From positions 214,075 to 278,074 of the forward strand of contig QCHF01000001.1 of the NCBI GenBank assembly GCA_003279605.1: 64,000 nucleotides of DNA, given 5' to 3'. The translations under genes and the position numbers were made by a program. Shown in pieces: positions 1-8,723 of this stretch (its first letter is position 1; each line of letters opens with the position of its first letter). The stretch is from SAR86 cluster bacterium AG-390-O18 (GTDB lineage Bacteria; Pseudomonadota; Gammaproteobacteria; Magnimaribacterales; AG-339-G14). Below the pieces are notes generated by a model that was not told the DNA's origin, did not search any database, and worked only from the letters and a program-made list of their open reading frames with translations.

Positions 1-1678
1 TTTGGTAAGGCTTTTTACCTTGATTCTTAGAATACTTAGATCTCTTATTGGATTTTTGAGATTTTTTCTTTGGCTTGTTGTTCTTAAAAAGTTCTAAAAT
101 TCTTTTAAATAAAGATTTTTTTGGTCTGCGTGATCTTTTAATATTTAAAAGAGGCTTTTCTTCAGAAGTTTTCTTCTTACTTTTCTTTTCAAAATGATCA
201 GCAACAGAAATACTTGATCTATTTTTTTCAGGATCTATAACCTTGCCATCTTTTATTCTTATAACCTCAAATCTGGAATCGGGTCTGGTTGCATCAGAAA
301 TTACAACAAGTTTTACGCTGCTTCTAGCTTCAATATCATTCAAGCGAATTCTTCTTTCATTTAGAAGTAATGCAGACATATCAGGAGATACAATTGCTCT
401 TACTTCACTGGTTTTTTCTTTACTGGATTCTTCTTCGAGCAATCTAAGAACTGCAGTAGAGAGGGTATTGATATCTTGAGTCCATCTTTCTTTTAAAGAT
501 GATCTAAGTCTTTGCCTTGATAGTTCGAGCAATCCAAATCTAGAAATACGTCCAATTTGAACTCTGGCTCTATCTTCAGAAAGGGCCTCTCTCATGGCGT
601 CTTCTACAGCACGCTTATTTTCGAGTTTCATCATATCGATAAAATCAATTACAACTAACCCTCCAATATCTCTTAGCCTCAATTGTCTCCCTATTTCTTC
701 ACAGGCTTCTATATTAGTTTTAACTGCAGTTTCTTCAATATCCTTACCTGAAGTAGCTTGAGAAGAGTTTATATCTATTGCAACAAGTGCCTCCGCATCA
801 TCTATGACGATTGACCCACCAGATGTAAGCTTTACTTCTCTTTGATAAGCAGTCTCAATTTGCGATTCAATTTGATATCTGGTGAAAAGGGGGAGAGTGT
901 TTTCGTACTTATTGAGAAGTTTAGCTTGATCAGGCATCACGCGTTCAACAAATTCAGAAGCTTCTTCAAAAGCTTCTTCGGTATCAACCCAAATTTCTTC
1001 GATATCTTCTTTTAGATAATCTCTTAAAGCTCTAATAATAATATCGCTTTCTTTAAAAATTAAAATTGGACTATTTTTTAAAGTATTTGCTTCACTGATG
1101 CCTTCCCAAACTCTTTGCAGGTATTCTAAATCCCATTTGAGATCTTCAAGATCTCTTCCTTCTCCAGCAGTTCTCACTATTAATCCCATAGATTCAGGAA
1201 CATTTAAGGATGAAATTCTTTCTTTAAGTTTATCTCTCTCTTTGCCTTCTAATCTTCTAGAAATTCCCGCTGCTTTTGGGTTGTTAGGCATTAACACTAA
1301 ATATCTACCAGCTAGGCTAATATTAGTTGTAAGAGCTGCTCCTTTATTGCCTCTTTCATCTTTTTCAACCTGAACAAGAATTTCTTGATCTTTTTTTAAA
1401 CAGTCTGAAATAGATAGTCTTGAATTACGATTTTGTTTTTCAGGATAAAATTGAGGAGAAATTTCTTTGAAAGGTAAAAAACCATGTCTTTCTGCCCCAT
1501 AGTTTACAAAAGCAGCTCCTAGACTCGGTTCAATTCTGCTAACTCTACCCTTATATATATTTCCTTTTCTACGGATTTCACTGATATTTTCAATATCTAA
1601 ATCGTACAAAAGATTTCCTTCAGTTATTGCGACTCTCAGTTCTTCTGGCTGAGTAGCATTGATAAGCATTCTTTTCAT
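1..1678 (-). CDS. rne: Ribonuclease E, N-terminal 559 residues (C-terminus beyond window)
   Basis: Endoribonuclease that starts mRNA decay and processes rRNA and tRNA precursors. My translation of the minus strand begins MKRMLINATQPEELRV and runs off the left edge. It shows the S1-type RNA-binding segment (NYGAERHGFLPFKEI), then both catalytic metal-binding aspartates in VAIDINSSQATS and VVIDFIDMMK, then ISRFGLLELSRQRL. The zinc-link CPxCxGxG that normally follows is absent: RSSLKERWTQDINTLS runs straight into VLRLLEEES. After the catalytic half comes a Lys/Arg-rich tail containing SLFKRILELF, a plausible amphipathic membrane-anchoring helix as in E. coli RNase E. The start is supported by an AGGTGA ribosome site (complement of 1683-1688). 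It is divergent from rluC, as in many gammaproteobacteria. Identity is certain; the missing zinc link is the oddity. Confidence 0.95.
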   Translation of the reverse strand, partial: MKRMLINATQPEELRVAITEGNLLYDLDIENISEIRRKGNIYKGRVSRIEPSLGAAFVNYGAERHGFLPFKEISPQFYPEKQNRNSRLSISDCLKKDQEILVQVEKDERGNKGAALTTNISLAGRYLVLMPNNPKAAGISRRLEGKERDKLKERISSLNVPESMGLIVRTAGEGRDLEDLKWDLEYLQRVWEGISEANTLKNSPILIFKESDIIIRALRDYLKEDIEEIWVDTEEAFEEASEFVERVMPDQAKLLNKYENTLPLFTRYQIESQIETAYQREVKLTSGGSIVIDDAEALVAIDINSSQATSGKDIEETAVKTNIEACEEIGRQLRLRDIGGLVVIDFIDMMKLENKRAVEDAMREALSEDRARVQIGRISRFGLLELSRQRLRSSLKERWTQDINTLSTAVLRLLEEESSKEKTSEVRAIVSPDMSALLLNERRIRLNDIEARSSVKLVVISDATRPDSRFEVIRIKDGKVIDPEKNRSSISVADHFEKKSKKKTSEEKPLLNIKRSRRPKKSLFKRILELFKNNKPKKKSQKSNKRSKYSKNQGKKPYQ

Positions 1679-1889
1679 AGTTTCACCTCATGAAAGTACT
1701 TAAATATAAAATGTAATACCCCTACAAAGAGGTTTTATTGGAAATAAACTTAAGGTTTTACGCCCTAGCTACCTAATTTTATTAAATTCTTATATTTAAA
1801 CTAAATTAAAATTCTTGCCCTAAAATAATTTTAAAAAGGGTCTTTGAAGCGTATTCTAGAGAAAATATTCAAAGAAATCTAAATTATTT

Positions 1890-2804
1890 ATGCCTGAAGT
1901 AAAAAAAATAATTATTGATGAAAATGTTACTGGTCAAAGATTGGATAATTTTCTATTAAATGATTTAAAGGGTGTTCCAAAATCCAAGATTTATTCAATT
2001 ATCAGAAAAGGTGAAATCAGAGTAAACAGTAAAAGAAAAAAACCTTCATATAAATTAGTAACTGGTGACGAGGTAAGAATCCCCCCGATTAAGACTTCAA
2101 TAAGAGAAAATCAATTTGTTCCTACAAATATTATTTCTTTACTAAAAGATTCAATAGTGGAAGAAAATGATGATTACATTGCAATAAACAAACCTGAAGG
2201 TATTGCCTCGCATGGCGGAAGCGGTATATCAATTGGTGTAATAGAAACGATTAGAAACTTTGGTAAGGCTTACAGAGATGCAAAATTGGTTCACAGATTA
2301 GATAAAGATACATCGGGTTGCCAAATAATTGCTAAAAATAATAAATTTTTAAGACGCTGTAATAAGTTGATTTCGGAAAGAAAAATTATAAAAACCTATC
2401 AAGCTATTGTTTATGGAAATTGGATTCATAACGATGGCTTGTATGAAATAAATATAAAAAAAAATATGCTTTTCGGTAAAGAAAGGATGGTAAAGATTTC
2501 AGAGGGAGGAAAAATTGCTAAAACTTTTTTTCAAGCCATTGAATCGTCTAGCCATTTTTCACTCATTCAATGTGAATTGGTTACTGGGCGAACTCACCAA
2601 TTGAGAGTTCATCTTTCGTATCTAGGATTTCCAATTGTAGGAGATAATAAGTATGGATTAAAAGATATCAGGCTTTCAAAAGATTCGAGTTATAAAAAAA
2701 GGATGTATCTTCATGCAAACTCTTTTATTTCAAAAGATTTAAATATTCATTTGAACGTAAAGTCTCCAAAAGAGTTTAAAAAAATACTTAAAAATGATGA
2801 ATAA
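1890..2804 (+). CDS. rluC: 23S rRNA pseudouridine synthase RluC
   Basis: RluA-family pseudouridine synthase, which in E. coli modifies 23S rRNA at 955, 2504 and 2580. The 304 residues begin with an S4 RNA-binding domain (about 12-70; QRLDNFLLNDL, KGEIRVNSKRKKP). The catalytic motif HRLDKDTSG follows, with the nucleophile Asp138, and then GRTHQLRVHLSYLGFPIVGD. Length is normal. RluC rather than RluA or RluD is chosen because of the S4 domain and the position divergent from rne and just upstream of rpmF, the usual gammaproteobacterial order. The 211-base gap to rne must hold both promoters, but no convincing -35/-10 pair was seen there. Confidence 0.92.
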   Translation: MPEVKKIIIDENVTGQRLDNFLLNDLKGVPKSKIYSIIRKGEIRVNSKRKKPSYKLVTGDEVRIPPIKTSIRENQFVPTNIISLLKDSIVEENDDYIAINKPEGIASHGGSGISIGVIETIRNFGKAYRDAKLVHRLDKDTSGCQIIAKNNKFLRRCNKLISERKIIKTYQAIVYGNWIHNDGLYEINIKKNMLFGKERMVKISEGGKIAKTFFQAIESSSHFSLIQCELVTGRTHQLRVHLSYLGFPIVGDNKYGLKDIRLSKDSSYKKRMYLHANSFISKDLNIHLNVKSPKEFKKILKNDE

Positions 2805-2839
2805 ATACACAAATTGCCCTAGAATTGCGTTTCTGAATT

Positions 2840-3046
2840 ATGGCAGTACAAAAAAGTAAGGTATCCAGAGCAAGAAGGGGCGCAAGGCGCTCTCACAATG
2901 CTTTAAAAAAAGAGGCTCTATCTTTAGATCCTGTTACTGGTGAAAAGCACCTAAGACATCATATGACAAAAGATGGTTTCTTTAAAGGAAGAAAAATTTT
3001 GGATATAAAAACAAAGGAAGATTCAACAGAAGACTCTCCTAGTTAG
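2840..3046 (+). CDS. rpmF: 50S ribosomal protein L32
   Basis: Small basic protein of the large ribosomal subunit, 68 residues. The N-terminus MAVQKSKVSRARRGARRSHN and the DPVTGEKHLRHH segment are diagnostic of L32. The C-terminal 15 residues are acidic and Ser/Thr-rich, slightly longer than usual. The DUF177 gene (yceD) that often precedes rpmF is missing, and the gene is followed after 3 bases by fabG. The plsX, fabH and fabD genes that usually intervene are not here. Confidence 0.95.
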   Translation: MAVQKSKVSRARRGARRSHNALKKEALSLDPVTGEKHLRHHMTKDGFFKGRKILDIKTKEDSTEDSPS

Positions 3047-3049
3047 TTT

Positions 3050-3781
3050 GTGTCAAAAAAAACCGTTTTAATAACCGGAGCTTCAAGAGGAATAGGTAAA
3101 GCTATTCTTGAATCTTTTAATGATGACTATTTTATTGTTGGAACTGGGACTTCTGAATCTAGCGTTCAAAGTATCTTAGAAAATATCAATTCAATGAATC
3201 TCGAAGGAGATTCCTTTAAATTAGATCTAGGTGATAGAGACTCAATAAAAGAATTAACTTCCTTGCTTGATTCTAAAGAAATTCATCCTGATATTTTAAT
3301 TAACAATGCTGGAATAACCAGAGATAACATTATGTTAAGAATGCAAGAAGTTGAGTGGGATAACGTAATTGATGTTCACCTCAACGGGCAGTATTTACTC
3401 ATTAAATCTTTTATTAAAAAAATGGTTAAGAATAAGTGGGGCAGAATAATAAATATTTCTTCCACGTCAGCTGTTCTAGGGAACAAAGGGCAGGCTAACT
3501 ATGCTGCGGCAAAAGCAGGAATTGAGGCAATGTCTAGATCATTGGCTAGAGAATTAGGCTCAAGGAACATAAATGTAAATTGTGTTGCTCCAGGCTTTAT
3601 AGAAACAGATATGACAAAAGAAATTTCAAAAGGAAATGAAGATTTTTTAGCCTCTCAAATTCCTCTTGGGAGATTGGGTAAACCTATTGAAATTGCTGAA
3701 GTTGTGAATTTTTTAGCTTCGGATCAGGCAAATTATATTACCGGACAGACTTTACATGTTAATGGCGGTCTATATATGTAA
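3050..3781 (+). CDS. fabG: 3-oxoacyl-[acyl-carrier-protein] reductase FabG
   Basis: NADPH-dependent reductase of the fatty-acid elongation cycle, converting 3-oxoacyl-ACP to 3-hydroxyacyl-ACP. The 243 residues form a classical short-chain dehydrogenase: cofactor-binding TGASRGIG near residue 10, the NNAG motif, catalytic Ser in NISSTSAVLG, and YAAAK with the catalytic Tyr and Lys. The C-terminal ITGQTLHVNGG is typical of FabG. The start is GTG at 3050, three bases after the rpmF stop, so translation is probably coupled. FabG rather than another SDR is assigned because acpP and fabF follow. Confidence 0.94.
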   Translation: MSKKTVLITGASRGIGKAILESFNDDYFIVGTGTSESSVQSILENINSMNLEGDSFKLDLGDRDSIKELTSLLDSKEIHPDILINNAGITRDNIMLRMQEVEWDNVIDVHLNGQYLLIKSFIKKMVKNKWGRIINISSTSAVLGNKGQANYAAAKAGIEAMSRSLARELGSRNINVNCVAPGFIETDMTKEISKGNEDFLASQIPLGRLGKPIEIAEVVNFLASDQANYITGQTLHVNGGLYM

Positions 3782-3847
3782 CTTGACTTGCACAAAATTG
3801 TTGCATAAATAATTACGATTATTATGAAAAAAAATTTTCTAAAGGTA

Positions 3848-3853
3848 TATAAT
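3848..3853 (+). promoter_or_regulatory. candidate -10 element for acpP
   Basis: The 99-base gap between fabG and acpP contains a perfect TATAAT 28 bases before the acpP start. An ATGAAA at 3824-3829 is the only -35-like match at about 18 bases, which is weak. A separate TTGACT (3783-3788) has AT-rich but non-consensus sequence at -10 distance. A dedicated promoter would suit the very high expression expected of ACP, but this is a sequence-only guess. Confidence 0.35.
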
Positions 3854-3880
3854 TCACTCAATTTTTAAATAGAGGTTCAT

Positions 3881-4114
3881 ATGAGCAGTACTGGAGATAG
3901 AGTTCGTAGGATAGTTTGCGAACAATTAGGAGTCGGCGAAGAAGAAGTAACTCTTTCAGCTAGCTTTATCGATGATCTAGGAGCAGATTCATTAGATACT
4001 GTTGAATTAGTGATGGCTTTTGAAGAAGAATTTGAAATCGAAATTCCTGATGAAGAGGCAGAAAAGATAGCTACTGTTGAGGATGCAGTAAACTATATAG
4101 ATTCTGCAGAATAA
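3881..4114 (+). CDS. acpP: Acyl carrier protein
   Basis: Carries growing acyl chains on a 4'-phosphopantetheine arm during fatty-acid and lipid A synthesis. It is a 77-residue acidic four-helix protein; Ser37 in [18 protein letters not shown] is the attachment site. Length matches E. coli ACP. An AGAGG ribosome site lies upstream (3871-3875). It sits between fabG and fabF in the standard order, with its own possible promoter upstream. Confidence 0.97.
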   Translation: MSSTGDRVRRIVCEQLGVGEEEVTLSASFIDDLGADSLDTVELVMAFEEEFEIEIPDEEAEKIATVEDAVNYIDSAE

Positions 4115-4126
4115 GTTTTTTTAAAT

Positions 4127-5365
4127 ATGTCAGAACAAAGACGGGTTGTCGTAACTGGTCTTGGCATTGTTTCTCCATTAGGAAATGACCTTGATTCTAC
4201 TTGGTCAAATATTATAAACGGTAAAAGTGGTGCTGGACGTATAACAAAATTCGATCCAATAGAATTTTCTACTACTTTTGCTGCAGAATTAAAAGGATAC
4301 GATGAAGTCTCAGGATTATCCCCTAAAGAAATAAGACGAATTGACCCATTTATCCAATATGCCCTTACCGCATCAGATCAAGCAATAAAAGATGCTGATT
4401 TATCTCTAGAAAATATTGAGAAGACAAGAATCGGAGTTTCTATTGGGTCTGGCATTGGCGGCTTGGGTAGTATCGAAGATAATGCCTTAATTCTCAAAGA
4501 TAAAGGCCCAAGAAAAATTTCACCGTTTTTTGTACCAGGTGCAATAATCAATATGGCATCTGGAAATGTTGCAATTAAATATAATTTACAAGGACCTAAT
4601 ATTTCTATTGTATCTGCATGTTCTAGCGCTGGTCACAGTATAGGTTATTCAGCAAGGACCATTTCTTATGGCGATGCAGATATTATGATTACTGGCGGAG
4701 CAGAAGCTGGAATTACTCCTCTAGGGCTGGCAGGATTTAATGCTGCTAAAGCACTTTCAACAAATAACGATAACCCAGAGCAAGCGAGTTGTCCTTGGGA
4801 CAAGAAAAGAGACGGATTCTTATTAGGTGAGGGCTCGGGAATATTAATTTTAGAAGAACTAGAATCGGCAAAAAGAAGACAAGCTAAAATCTATGGCGAG
4901 GTAGTAGGTTTTGGACAAAGCGATGATGCATATCATATTACTGCGCCCGCTGAAGATGGGAGAGGCGCCTATAATGCAATGATTAATGCTTTGAATGATT
5001 TTAAAAAAGGTCACGACAAGATTGATTATATAAATGCTCATGGCACATCTACTCCTCTAGGTGATGTAATAGAAGCCAAAGCAATAGCAGAAATATTTAA
5101 AGGCAGAGAAAATTTATCTGTAAGTTCTACCAAATCAATGACTGGCCATTTATTGGGTGCGGCAGGAGCAATTGAAGCTATTTTTTGCCTCCTTGCAATG
5201 AGAGATTCTGTAATTCCTCCAACAATAAATCTGCATGATCCTGATAATGAATTCAATCTTGACTTAACTCCCAACAAATCAAAAAATAAAGAAGTTAATT
5301 TTTCTATGAGTAATTCTTTTGGTTTTGGCGGGACAAATGTATCCTTAATCTTTAAAAAACTTTAG
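4127..5365 (+). CDS. fabF: 3-oxoacyl-[acyl-carrier-protein] synthase II FabF
   Basis: Condensing enzyme that elongates acyl-ACP with malonyl-ACP; in E. coli it also controls the cis-vaccenate level. At 412 residues it is full length. The thiolase-fold catalytic triad is visible: Cys165 in SACSSAGH, His305 in NAHGTSTPLGD and His341 in GHLLGAAGAIE. The Gly-rich SFGFGGTN tail is present. FabF is preferred to FabB because of length and position next to acpP. The stop codon overlaps the GTG start of mltG by one base, indicating translational coupling. Confidence 0.95.
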   Translation: MSEQRRVVVTGLGIVSPLGNDLDSTWSNIINGKSGAGRITKFDPIEFSTTFAAELKGYDEVSGLSPKEIRRIDPFIQYALTASDQAIKDADLSLENIEKTRIGVSIGSGIGGLGSIEDNALILKDKGPRKISPFFVPGAIINMASGNVAIKYNLQGPNISIVSACSSAGHSIGYSARTISYGDADIMITGGAEAGITPLGLAGFNAAKALSTNNDNPEQASCPWDKKRDGFLLGEGSGILILEELESAKRRQAKIYGEVVGFGQSDDAYHITAPAEDGRGAYNAMINALNDFKKGHDKIDYINAHGTSTPLGDVIEAKAIAEIFKGRENLSVSSTKSMTGHLLGAAGAIEAIFCLLAMRDSVIPPTINLHDPDNEFNLDLTPNKSKNKEVNFSMSNSFGFGGTNVSLIFKKL

Positions 5366-6285
5366 TGAAATACTTATTTTTTTTGATATTTTCTTTGAAT
5401 ATCATTTTTTATATTTTTTTAATTTCTAAGCCTTTAAATATTGAATCAGAATTTTTAATTGAAAAAGGAAATAAGTTAAGTGAGATCTTTACCGGTTTAG
5501 AAGAAAATAAAATCTACTTTCCTAAAACGATCAAACTAATTTTTAATATTTCAGGAACAGATAAAAAAATTTATTTAGGAAAATATAAAATTGATGTTGA
5601 TGATTCTTTAATTGATATTTTTAATAAGATTTATTTTGGGAAGATAATCTTAAAAAAATTTATTGTTCCTGGTGGATCAAAAATAAGCGACTTATTTTCT
5701 AAAAAGATTATCAACAGATATTGTCAAACTATAAATTTCCAAAACGGATGCGAATTAGAAGGCTATATAAAACCAGATATATATTTTTACGACAGAGAAA
5801 GTGAATTATTTTCTATTTTAAAAAACTCTATAGACCAGCAAATTATTGATCTAAATAAATCTTGGGAAGAGCGAAATATTAAATTAAAAAATTATTCTAA
5901 AAAAGACATTTTAATTATTGCTTCAATTTTAGAAAAAGAATCTTGCGCAAATGAGAGAGAAATAATTTCAGGAGTTATTTATAACAGGCTCAAAAAAAAT
6001 ATGCTTCTACAAATGGATTCAACAACAATATACGGTTTAAAAGATTTTAACGGTGACTTAAAGAAGAAAGATTTGAGAGATTCTTCCTTATATAATACTT
6101 ATATGCATAAAGGGTTGCCTCCAGGTCCAATTTCTAATCCATCTAAAAACTCAATATTTGCCGCTGCTCAGCCAAAAAATCATGACTATTTATATTTTGT
6201 GGCTAAAGATAAATGCAGTCATGAATTTTCAACTGATTATGATGATCATGTGAAAGCAGTAAAAACATATCAACTAAGTAAATAA
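5365..6285 (+). CDS. mltG: Endolytic murein transglycosylase MltG (YceG-like)
   Basis: Inner-membrane enzyme that cleaves nascent glycan strands and so ends their growth. The 306 residues begin with one membrane-spanning segment (about 1-22) and then a periplasmic domain. The conserved ASILEKES (residues 186-193) carries the catalytic glutamate, followed by GVIYNRLKKNMLLQMDS and the C-terminal GPISNPS and YLYFVA blocks of the YceG family. The start is GTG, overlapping the fabF stop by one base, and the stop overlaps the tmk ATG (TAATG). Somewhat shorter than E. coli MltG, mainly before the catalytic domain. Confidence 0.92.
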   Translation: MKYLFFLIFSLNIIFYIFLISKPLNIESEFLIEKGNKLSEIFTGLEENKIYFPKTIKLIFNISGTDKKIYLGKYKIDVDDSLIDIFNKIYFGKIILKKFIVPGGSKISDLFSKKIINRYCQTINFQNGCELEGYIKPDIYFYDRESELFSILKNSIDQQIIDLNKSWEERNIKLKNYSKKDILIIASILEKESCANEREIISGVIYNRLKKNMLLQMDSTTIYGLKDFNGDLKKKDLRDSSLYNTYMHKGLPPGPISNPSKNSIFAAAQPKNHDYLYFVAKDKCSHEFSTDYDDHVKAVKTYQLSK

Positions 6286-6896
6286 TGTTTATTACTTTAG
6301 AGGGCAGTGAGGGAGCAGGAAAATCTACTCTGATAGAGCGCTTAAAAAAATATTTTCTAAACAACAATATAGAATTTATTTTCACAAAAGAACCTGGCGC
6401 TACTGAAGAGGGTAAAGAATTAAGAAAAATTCTTCTAGACAAAACTATAATGTTAGATCCGTTATCGGAAACCTTTCTTCTCCTTGCGGATAGACTTGAG
6501 CATGTCAGAAAAATTATAAATCCAGCTTTAGAAAAAAATAAAAATGTTCTATCTGATAGATACCTTGATTCTACTTATGCTTACCAAGGAGCAGGAAGAA
6601 AAATTAATCAAGATGAATTAGATCAACTTATTAAACCGCTAAAATTTCCTGAACCAGATTTGACGATTTATTTAGATTTGCCTGTGGAAGAAGGACTTAA
6701 AAGAGCAAGAGGGAGAGATAAGCTTGATAGATTTGAAGAAGAAGATATTGATTTCTTTGAAAGAATTAGAAATTCATATTTAAAGGCTGCTCAAAAAAAT
6801 TCTCATCGTATATTCACAATAGACTCAACTAATAGTGAAACTAAAGTTTTTGAATTAGCAAGAGACTGTATAGAAAAAAAATTGAATGAAAGCTGA
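6285..6896 (+). CDS. tmk: Thymidylate kinase
   Basis: Phosphorylates dTMP to dTDP for DNA synthesis. The 203 residues show the P-loop GSEGAGKST (about residues 7-15), TKEPG, and the DRYLDSTYAYQGAGR motif that binds dTMP. The ATG overlaps the mltG stop, and the last 11 bases overlap holB. The mltG-tmk-holB order is standard in gammaproteobacteria. Confidence 0.95.
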   Translation: MFITLEGSEGAGKSTLIERLKKYFLNNNIEFIFTKEPGATEEGKELRKILLDKTIMLDPLSETFLLLADRLEHVRKIINPALEKNKNVLSDRYLDSTYAYQGAGRKINQDELDQLIKPLKFPEPDLTIYLDLPVEEGLKRARGRDKLDRFEEEDIDFFERIRNSYLKAAQKNSHRIFTIDSTNSETKVFELARDCIEKKLNES

Positions 6897-7806
6897 TTTT
6901 TTTAATAAAGAATTTGACTCACAGAATATTTCGCATGCTTATCTTTTTGAATGTAAGCCTTCAAAAGAATTAAATGAAGAAATAAATAATTTAATCAAAA
7001 AAATTCTTTGTTTGGATAAACAAAAAGACTTTATGTTTTGTGATTTATGCAGTTCATGCAAATCTTTCAATGGTAATACCAACCCAGATTTTTTAGAAAT
7101 ATTTCCAGATGAAGATTTAAAGAGTAAAACTATTGCCTTATCAACTCTTAGAGGAGACACAAAAAAGAACAGAGGCGTAATTAATATAATGAGTGAAACC
7201 GCATTACTATCAGATGCAAAATTAATAAAAATTAATGAAGCAGAGTTACTTAGTGAACTGGCCCAAGATCATTTACTAAAAATACTGGAAGAGCCTCCAG
7301 AAAATTCATATATTTTTTTACTTTCTTCCAGGCCATCTAAATTAATGCCAACTATTCTCAGCAGGGTAACTAGAATAAAAATCGATTCTTCATATTTTGA
7401 AAATGAAGATATAAAAAATAAATTGGATCCGTTATTTTATGAAATTTTATTTAAAGAATTTGATCCCTCTTCTATCGACGAGGAAGAAATAGAAAAACTG
7501 AAATCTATATATGCAGAAACGATTGACTCAATAGAAGAGTTCAACTTTTCAAAAACTAAAGTTTTAGATCTTTGGAATGATGATTACCTAAATTTTAGAT
7601 TAAATATTTTGAAGCAAAATATATTCAATGTTATATCAAATAAATTTAAGGATAGCGGTTTTAAAGATACTTCTGCAATTTCTACACTTGATCAAGAGAG
7701 GCTTTTCTTATTTTTAGAAGAAATCATTTCGCTTCAGGCATTATTAGTTAATAAAGTACCTATAAATAAAAAAGTTCAATTAGATGCTATTTTTGATTTT
7801 ATTTAA
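6886..7806 (+). CDS. holB: DNA polymerase III subunit delta'
   Basis: Clamp-loader subunit that helps load the beta sliding clamp. The 306 residues have the expected start (SHAYLFE), a zinc-module set of cysteines (Cys42, Cys52, Cys55, Cys58), HPD-like NPDFLEIFPDE, and the conserved LLKILEEPPENSYIFLLSSRP followed by ILSRVTRIKI. There is no intact Walker A, as expected since delta' does not hydrolyse ATP. It overlaps tmk by 11 bases. The pilZ-domain gene that often follows holB is absent; instead the 3' end overlaps a convergent membrane-protein gene by 4 bases. Confidence 0.9.
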   Translation: MKADFFNKEFDSQNISHAYLFECKPSKELNEEINNLIKKILCLDKQKDFMFCDLCSSCKSFNGNTNPDFLEIFPDEDLKSKTIALSTLRGDTKKNRGVINIMSETALLSDAKLIKINEAELLSELAQDHLLKILEEPPENSYIFLLSSRPSKLMPTILSRVTRIKIDSSYFENEDIKNKLDPLFYEILFKEFDPSSIDEEEIEKLKSIYAETIDSIEEFNFSKTKVLDLWNDDYLNFRLNILKQNIFNVISNKFKDSGFKDTSAISTLDQERLFLFLEEIISLQALLVNKVPINKKVQLDAIFDFI

Positions 7807-8474
7807 TGATTGGATTTATATAAGACCAAGATAGGAAATGAAATTAGACATATTTGTATGTATATTGCCAAGCTGCTTGAAATTATTGTATAGGTTTGCG
7901 AAATTTGACTTTGGTCCTCATAGCTAACTGAAATTGCAGATAAGAAAGTAATAGTTAAAATTGTAATAAACCAAAAAAAGCTTGCCATAAGAATGCATTG
8001 AAAAAAGTTTAACTTTGATTTTTCCCAAGAAAGATTGAGGGAGTCTAAAACTGTTCTATTCTCTAAAATTGCAAAATAATTCACAAATAGAAGTAATCCA
8101 GCAATCAATATTCCAGGGACTATAAATAAAAGCAGGCCAATCCCAATACATAGGGTAGAAATCAAAGAAAGTATCAAAACTTTTAATAAGAACTGCCATG
8201 AAATAGCGTAATAAACCAAAAAATCTCTATTATTGTTTTCAATCAAGTCATTGGCTATAAAAATAGCAATAATAGTTAAGAGAGGAGAAATTAAAAAATT
8301 ATTAATTAGCAAGATAGAAATATCATAATTAGAGATTCCATCTGACAAGCTTGATGAGGAGACAATACTTGCTAAGAAACCAAAAAGAAAAATTAATGGA
8401 AGAATCTTAATAGTAAAATTCAATCCAAATCTTTTGTAATAATCAAATCCTTTAGATATTGCTTGAAGTGTCAT
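7803..8474 (-). CDS. YciC/UPF0259-like integral membrane protein
   Basis: A 223-residue, very hydrophobic protein with about six predicted membrane spans. The pattern LLFIVPGILIAGLLLF, then ILENRTVLDSLNLSWEKSK, resembles the repeated unit of YciC-type and GDPD-membrane-domain families, where a PGI(Y/L) turn precedes a helix with an amphipathic SLxxSW segment. Function is unknown in these families. It is convergent with holB (4-base overlap) and divergent from the glutaredoxin gene with only 21 bases between starts. Family assignment is tentative; membrane topology is clear. Confidence 0.6.
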   Translation of the reverse strand: MTLQAISKGFDYYKRFGLNFTIKILPLIFLFGFLASIVSSSSLSDGISNYDISILLINNFLISPLLTIIAIFIANDLIENNNRDFLVYYAISWQFLLKVLILSLISTLCIGIGLLLFIVPGILIAGLLLFVNYFAILENRTVLDSLNLSWEKSKLNFFQCILMASFFWFITILTITFLSAISVSYEDQSQISQTYTIISSSLAIYIQICLISFPILVLYKSNH

Positions 8475-8495
8475 AAAATTAATAAGAGGTTAATT

Positions 8496-8723
8496 ATGAT
8501 AGAAATCTGGTCTAAACCGCAATGTCCATTTTGCGACAAAGCAGAAAATTTATGCAAACAAAAAAACTTTGAGTATAAGAAATATATGCTGGATGTAGAT
8601 TTTACTAGGGAACAATTGTTTGAAAAATTTCCTTCCGCGAGAACATTTCCACAAATTACTGTTAACGGTGAATTAATCGGTGGCTATACTGAATTTGAAG
8701 CAAAAGTAAGATCTGAAGAATAA
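8496..8723 (+). CDS. Glutaredoxin
   Basis: Small thiol-disulfide oxidoreductase, 75 residues, with the dithiol active site Cys10-Pro-Phe-Cys13 in SKPQCPFCDKAENLC, the TFPQITVNGELIGGYTEF block (cis-Pro and glutathione-binding Gly-Gly) and a length typical of GrxC-type proteins. I place the start at ATG 8496, preceded at seven bases by AGAGG. The longer reading frame from 8463 would overlap the divergent neighbour and lacks a ribosome site. Probably co-transcribed with the symporter gene that follows without a gap. Confidence 0.9.
   Translation: MIEIWSKPQCPFCDKAENLCKQKNFEYKKYMLDVDFTREQLFEKFPSARTFPQITVNGELIGGYTEFEAKVRSEE

Noticed and set aside
243-1373. Plus-strand open frames at 243-479 and 1098-1373
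   Set aside because: Both lie inside the partial rne gene on the opposite strand, which reads continuously with all family motifs.
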